Source of the DNA: Flavobacterium hungaricum
GTDB taxonomy: Bacteria > Bacteroidota > Bacteroidia > Flavobacteriales > Flavobacteriaceae
Assembly (NCBI RefSeq): GCF_015182285.1
Contig: NZ_PRDM01000004.1
Span: 372,001 to 436,000, forward strand
Length of the DNA: 64,000 bases
Direction: 5' to 3'
Each line of letters begins with the position of its first letter. Positions within the stretch are counted from its first letter, which is position 1. The notes below the pieces were generated by a model. It saw nothing but the letters and a program-made list of their open reading frames with translations. It did not search any database and had not been told where the DNA came from. Positions 60,500 through 64,000 of the stretch are shown here, piece after piece. Position numbers and translations under genes: made by a program.

Positions 60500-63316
60500 A
60501 TGTATTACAACCAAAAACTAATCATAACGGCAGCTATGGCTTTTACAAGCTGCCTTATGTTTTCGCAGTTCAAAACTACTATTCCATTAAACAAAAATGT
60601 AGTTTCAGGTAAGCTTGAAAATGGTTTGACGTATTATATCCTTCATAATGAAGAACCAAAAGAAAGAGCCAGTTTTTACTTTGTACAAAATGTTGGTGCT
60701 ATTTTAGAAGAAGACAGCCAGGATGGTCTGGCGCACTTTCTGGAACATATGGCTTTTAACGGAACCGAACATTTTAAAGGCAAAGGTGTTATTAAAATGC
60801 TGGAAAAAAATGGAGTCAGTTTCGGAAAAGAAATCAATGCTTTTACGGCTCACGACGAAACCATTTACAACATCAGCAATGTTCCTGTAAAAAACGAAAA
60901 ACTAATTGATTCTACACTTTGGGTTTTTCACGATTGGTCGGGATCTTTGTCGCTGACCAACGAAGAAATTGATGCCGAAAGAGGCGTTATCCGCGAAGAA
61001 TGGCGCACCAGAAGAACCAGCGATTTCAGACTTAAAAAACAATCTGATCAGGTTTTGTACAAAGGCTCAAAATACGCAGATCGTGATGTAATCGGCGAAT
61101 TGGATATCATCAATAATTTTAAATACAAAGAACTTAAAGATTATTACAAAAAATGGTATCGACCAGATTTACAAGCCGTTATTATTGTCGGTGATATAGA
61201 TCCTGTTGTAATGGAAAAGAAAATAAAAAGTATTTTTTATAAAATTCCGTTAGACAAAAACAGAGCTGTCCGCACCTATTTTGAAATTCCAAAACACGAG
61301 GGTTTAACGTATGGAACCGCAACCGATAAAGAAGCCAAAAACACTACGATTTCGCTGCGTTTTATTAAAGACGAACCTTTGGTAAAAGATTCTTCTGTAA
61401 CCCGAAAAAATATTTTAGGATCGTTTTACAACAGCATTTTGAACAATCGTTTTAAAGAAATTACACTTAAAAACGAAAGTGCCAGTTTGGGAATCCAGTC
61501 TTATTTTTCTCCGATTTCGAGGTTAAATACTACTTATAATATTACCGCTGCTGCCAAAAAAGGAAGGCTAATCGAAGCGTATACTGAAGCTTATACTGAG
61601 GTAGAACGTTTTAAAAGATACGGAGCGACTGCAGCAGAATTCGAAAGAACCAAAAAGGCTTTTATAAGTTCGTACGATGATTTTATTAAAAACAAAGACA
61701 AAGTAGACAATGATACCTGGGCAGGAAAACTATCGGATTATTTCTTAACGGCAAAACCATTTTTAACTGCCCAGGACGATTATAATCTGGTTGTCGGAAT
61801 GATTAATAAACTTACTTTAGAAGATGTAAACGCTTTCGCGAAAGCACTCCAGACCAAAGACAATCAGGTTGTTTTGATCAATAGTCCAGAATCTATTGAA
61901 AAAGAACTTCCAAAAAAAGAAGATATTCTGGCTGTAATGGCAAAAATAGAAGCGTCGACTTTGGAGCCGTACAATAAAAAAGAAAACAACAGCCCGCTGA
62001 TAGAAAAAGAACTGACAGCAACACCAATAAAAAGCACGTTTGCAGTTTCGGGAATAGAAAAAGCAAAAGGATACATTCTGGCAAATGGAGCAAAAGTTGT
62101 AGTATTGCCAACGACTTATTCACAAGATCAGATTTTGTTTTCGGCATTTAGCAAAGGCGGAAAATCTTTGGTAAAAACAGCAGATTTATACAATGCAGAA
62201 ATTGCAACGTCCTTAACAAGATCTTCTGGAATTGGAAATTTTGATATTACCGCTTTACGCGAAAAACTATCCGGAAAAGTAGCGCAGGCAGCACCTTATA
62301 TTGGAGAAAATACAGAAGGTTTTGATGGAAGTTCGAATCATCAGGATTTTGAAACCTTACTTCAATTGACGTATTTATATTTTGAAAAACCACGTTTTGA
62401 TCCGAACATTTTTGCGCTTCTGAAAAACAATTATCAGGAAAAATTAAACACCCTTAAAAAAGACAACGGAAGAGCTTTTGCCGATACTGTAGCTTTGGCC
62501 AACTCAAACCATAATGCGCGAACTTTTATTTTTGATGAAAAATTTGTTGAAAACATCAATTTTGAAAAAGCACAAAGCATTTATAAAAACAGGATTCGCA
62601 ATGCAGCCGATTTTACTTTTGTTTTTGTTGGAAATATTACAGACGATCAAATTGGTTTAATTCAAAAATACATCGGAAACATTGCTTCTGATGAAAAAGA
62701 AAAAGAAACTTTTGTAAACCATAATATCGAACCTAAAAAAGGAAAAACAACCGTTCATTTTAACCGTTCGATGGAAATTCCGAAAACAACGGCTTACGTA
62801 AATTTAACCGGAGCTATTAAATATTCGCAGCAGACGGCTTATGAAATGTACATAATCGGCGAATTACTTTCAAAGCGATTTTTGCAGACCATACGCGAAG
62901 AAGAAGGCGGCAGTTATGGCGTTCAGGTAAAAGGAAGTCTTCAAAAATTTCCTGTCGCAAGTTTCGATCTGGCTTTAAATTTTGACTGTAATCCAGAAAA
63001 ACGAGATAAACTGATGGAAATTGTCTGGAAAGAATTGAATCAATTAAAAAACAATCCGCCAAATGCCAGCGATTTAGAAGATATTAAAAAAGCCATGCTC
63101 AAACAACGTGAAGAATCTAAGATTACGAACAGCTTTTGGAGCGGCATTTTATCGGCAGTTTATTTGTATGAGAATCAATATCTGAATGAGAAAGATTATG
63201 CAAAAATCATTAATTCTATTAATGCAAAATCAATTCAGAAACTTGGTGCATACCTCATCAATAATTCGAATAGTGTTGAAGTACTTATGAATCCTGGTCC
63301 CCAAACAGGCAAATAA
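60500..63316 (+). CDS. M16 family zinc metallopeptidase, locus B
   Basis: A 938-residue exported protein (signal peptide about 1-22, ending MFSQ). Zinc ligands are H79-F-L-E82-H83 and E160 in EIDAERGV. The inactive second half has the segment TIREEEGGSYGVQVKGSLQK. It begins 2 bp after the permease gene, so it is translationally linked to the ABC genes. It is a full-length paralogue of the locus A enzyme, sharing GLAHFLEHMAFNGT, NEEIDAERGVIREEWRTRR and KWYRPDLQAV-type segments. It probably cleaves imported peptides. Confidence 0.9.
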   Translation: MYYNQKLIITAAMAFTSCLMFSQFKTTIPLNKNVVSGKLENGLTYYILHNEEPKERASFYFVQNVGAILEEDSQDGLAHFLEHMAFNGTEHFKGKGVIKMLEKNGVSFGKEINAFTAHDETIYNISNVPVKNEKLIDSTLWVFHDWSGSLSLTNEEIDAERGVIREEWRTRRTSDFRLKKQSDQVLYKGSKYADRDVIGELDIINNFKYKELKDYYKKWYRPDLQAVIIVGDIDPVVMEKKIKSIFYKIPLDKNRAVRTYFEIPKHEGLTYGTATDKEAKNTTISLRFIKDEPLVKDSSVTRKNILGSFYNSILNNRFKEITLKNESASLGIQSYFSPISRLNTTYNITAAAKKGRLIEAYTEAYTEVERFKRYGATAAEFERTKKAFISSYDDFIKNKDKVDNDTWAGKLSDYFLTAKPFLTAQDDYNLVVGMINKLTLEDVNAFAKALQTKDNQVVLINSPESIEKELPKKEDILAVMAKIEASTLEPYNKKENNSPLIEKELTATPIKSTFAVSGIEKAKGYILANGAKVVVLPTTYSQDQILFSAFSKGGKSLVKTADLYNAEIATSLTRSSGIGNFDITALREKLSGKVAQAAPYIGENTEGFDGSSNHQDFETLLQLTYLYFEKPRFDPNIFALLKNNYQEKLNTLKKDNGRAFADTVALANSNHNARTFIFDEKFVENINFEKAQSIYKNRIRNAADFTFVFVGNITDDQIGLIQKYIGNIASDEKEKETFVNHNIEPKKGKTTVHFNRSMEIPKTTAYVNLTGAIKYSQQTAYEMYIIGELLSKRFLQTIREEEGGSYGVQVKGSLQKFPVASFDLALNFDCNPEKRDKLMEIVWKELNQLKNNPPNASDLEDIKKAMLKQREESKITNSFWSGILSAVYLYENQYLNEKDYAKIINSINAKSIQKLGAYLINNSNSVEVLMNPGPQTGK

Positions 63317-63359
63317 GAGCTTAGCAGTATATTTTTATTTTTTATTTTAATTAGTCCTC

Positions 63360-63390
63360 AAAAGGTTGTCTGCCAGACAGCCTTTTCTGG
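63360..63390 (+). terminator. Terminator of locus B
   Basis: Thirteen-base inverted repeat, AAAAGGTTGTCTG with CAGACAGCCTTTT, one G-T pair and a very short loop. It is the first stable hairpin after the M16 stop. Confidence 0.75.
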
Positions 63391-63488
63391 GCTAAGCACA
63401 TAAGGAAAAATAGTATTGCAAACCCTTTGGATGTACTTTAAAATGTTTTTTTTAGACACATATTCCCAATAACCATTGGCATTAAAAC

Positions 63489-63520
63489 AAAAACAGCTGC
63501 AAAACAAATTTGCAGCTGTT
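63489..63520 (-). terminator. Terminator of the glycosyltransferase gene
   Basis: Perfect 12-base inverted repeat AACAGCTGCAAA/TTTGCAGCTGTT; on the minus strand it is followed by TTTGTTTT. Confidence 0.8.
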
Positions 63521-63591
63521 CTTCTTAAAAAAAGAAAGATATTCTCTTGGGGAGGAATCTATTTTTAATTAAAATATTCCTTTTTATATTT

Positions 63592-64000
63592 TTACAAACC
63601 TCTTGTTAACCAGCCTCTTTTGTTGGCTGTAATGATTGCATAAGGCGCAATCCAGAATAAACTAAAGGTATAGAATATACTATAAGTATACGCCCAGAAC
63701 GATTCGGCTATATCATATCTCTTAGCATAAAACACCATTGAGAAAGTAGACATAATTAAAATTCCTAGAAATGTCGAACTTAAAAACAATACTGGATGTA
63801 CGGCAACAAAATAGATCAGGAATGCTAAAAATGGATACGTCATTACAATTTTGAAGAATTGGTTCAAGAACAACATTCTAGCTCCAAACTTAGATTCTTT
63901 TCTAAAATTTTTGAAAACAAATTTTCCCATTGCCAGATTTTCACGAACATTACTTCTGCTCCATCTGATGAACATTTTGTACAGACCGTTATAGTTTTCT
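63592..64000 (-). CDS. Membrane glycosyltransferase (GT2-like), N-terminal part outside the window
   Basis: The frame is open to the window end; 135 residues are visible. The segment GLYKMFIRWSRSNVREN resembles the (Q/R)xxRW region of processive GT2 synthases such as NodC and hyaluronan synthase. At least three hydrophobic helices follow (LVYP-type TYPFLAFLIYFVAVHP, FLSSTFLGILIMSTFSMVF, IFYTFSLFWIAPYAIIT), and the end is KRGWLTRGL. It probably makes or extends a polysaccharide or glycolipid at the inner membrane. Confidence is limited because the catalytic domain is missing. Confidence 0.7.
   Translation of the reverse strand, partial: ENYNGLYKMFIRWSRSNVRENLAMGKFVFKNFRKESKFGARMLFLNQFFKIVMTYPFLAFLIYFVAVHPVLFLSSTFLGILIMSTFSMVFYAKRYDIAESFWAYTYSIFYTFSLFWIAPYAIITANKRGWLTRGL

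Overview
The window is 64 kb of AT-rich chromosome from a member of the Bacteroidota, almost certainly a Flavobacterium or a close relative. The sequence shows many promoters of the Bacteroidota type (-7 box TAnnTTTG, sometimes with a -33 TTG), genes without Shine-Dalgarno sites, SusC/SusD pairs, FecI/FecR-type sigma/anti-sigma pairs, the stand-alone methyltransferase MnmD, and a tmRNA whose tag reads GENNYALAA. No tRNA, rRNA, CRISPR array, transposase or integrase was seen.

Left part (1-25.6 kb) is mostly housekeeping. It holds the 3' part of oxyR, mnmD, ilvE, a MazG-type pyrophosphohydrolase, an SRPBCC protein, a three-gene ECF sigma/anti-sigma/sensor unit, a BNR-repeat protein, a low-complexity lipoprotein with a sigma-54-like promoter, the potassium transporter kup, an RsmB-like rRNA methyltransferase, menE, a CPBP protease, an ArsC-fold protein, a TonB-dependent receptor, fumC (behind a possible structured RNA), a saccharopine-dehydrogenase-like enzyme, a serine hydrolase and ssrA. 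A short copy of the ssrA 3' end and an orphan membrane protein follow ssrA.

Middle part (25.8-44 kb, minus strand) is locus A. An ECF sigma factor, FecR, SusC (with STN domain), SusD, two further surface lipoproteins (DUF4843 and PKD-like), a CAPC thioredoxin-like protein, a two-DTG aspartyl protease, a TlpA-like WCGPC protein and an M16 metallopeptidase are transcribed in one direction, with dsbD just beyond. The content suggests outer-membrane capture of a peptide or protein, disulfide reduction in the periplasm and cleavage by two unrelated proteases.

A connecting part (44.3-49.9 kb) holds a small arsenic unit (arsR, DUF6428 protein, thioredoxin-type arsC) with two near-identical operator sites, a MocR/PdxR-type regulator with a PLP-homeostasis protein (YggS family) and a DUF2024 protein, and an orphan AAA ATPase.

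Right part (50.4-63.3 kb, plus strand) is locus B. It repeats the plan of locus A: ECF sigma, FecR, SusC with STN domain, SusD, then a GldA-like ABC ATPase, a GldF/GldG-like fused permease and a second M16 metallopeptidase of almost the same length (938 versus 939 residues). The window ends inside a membrane glycosyltransferase gene. The paired sigma/FecR/SusCD/M16 loci are the most interesting system here; their substrate cannot be read from the sequence.
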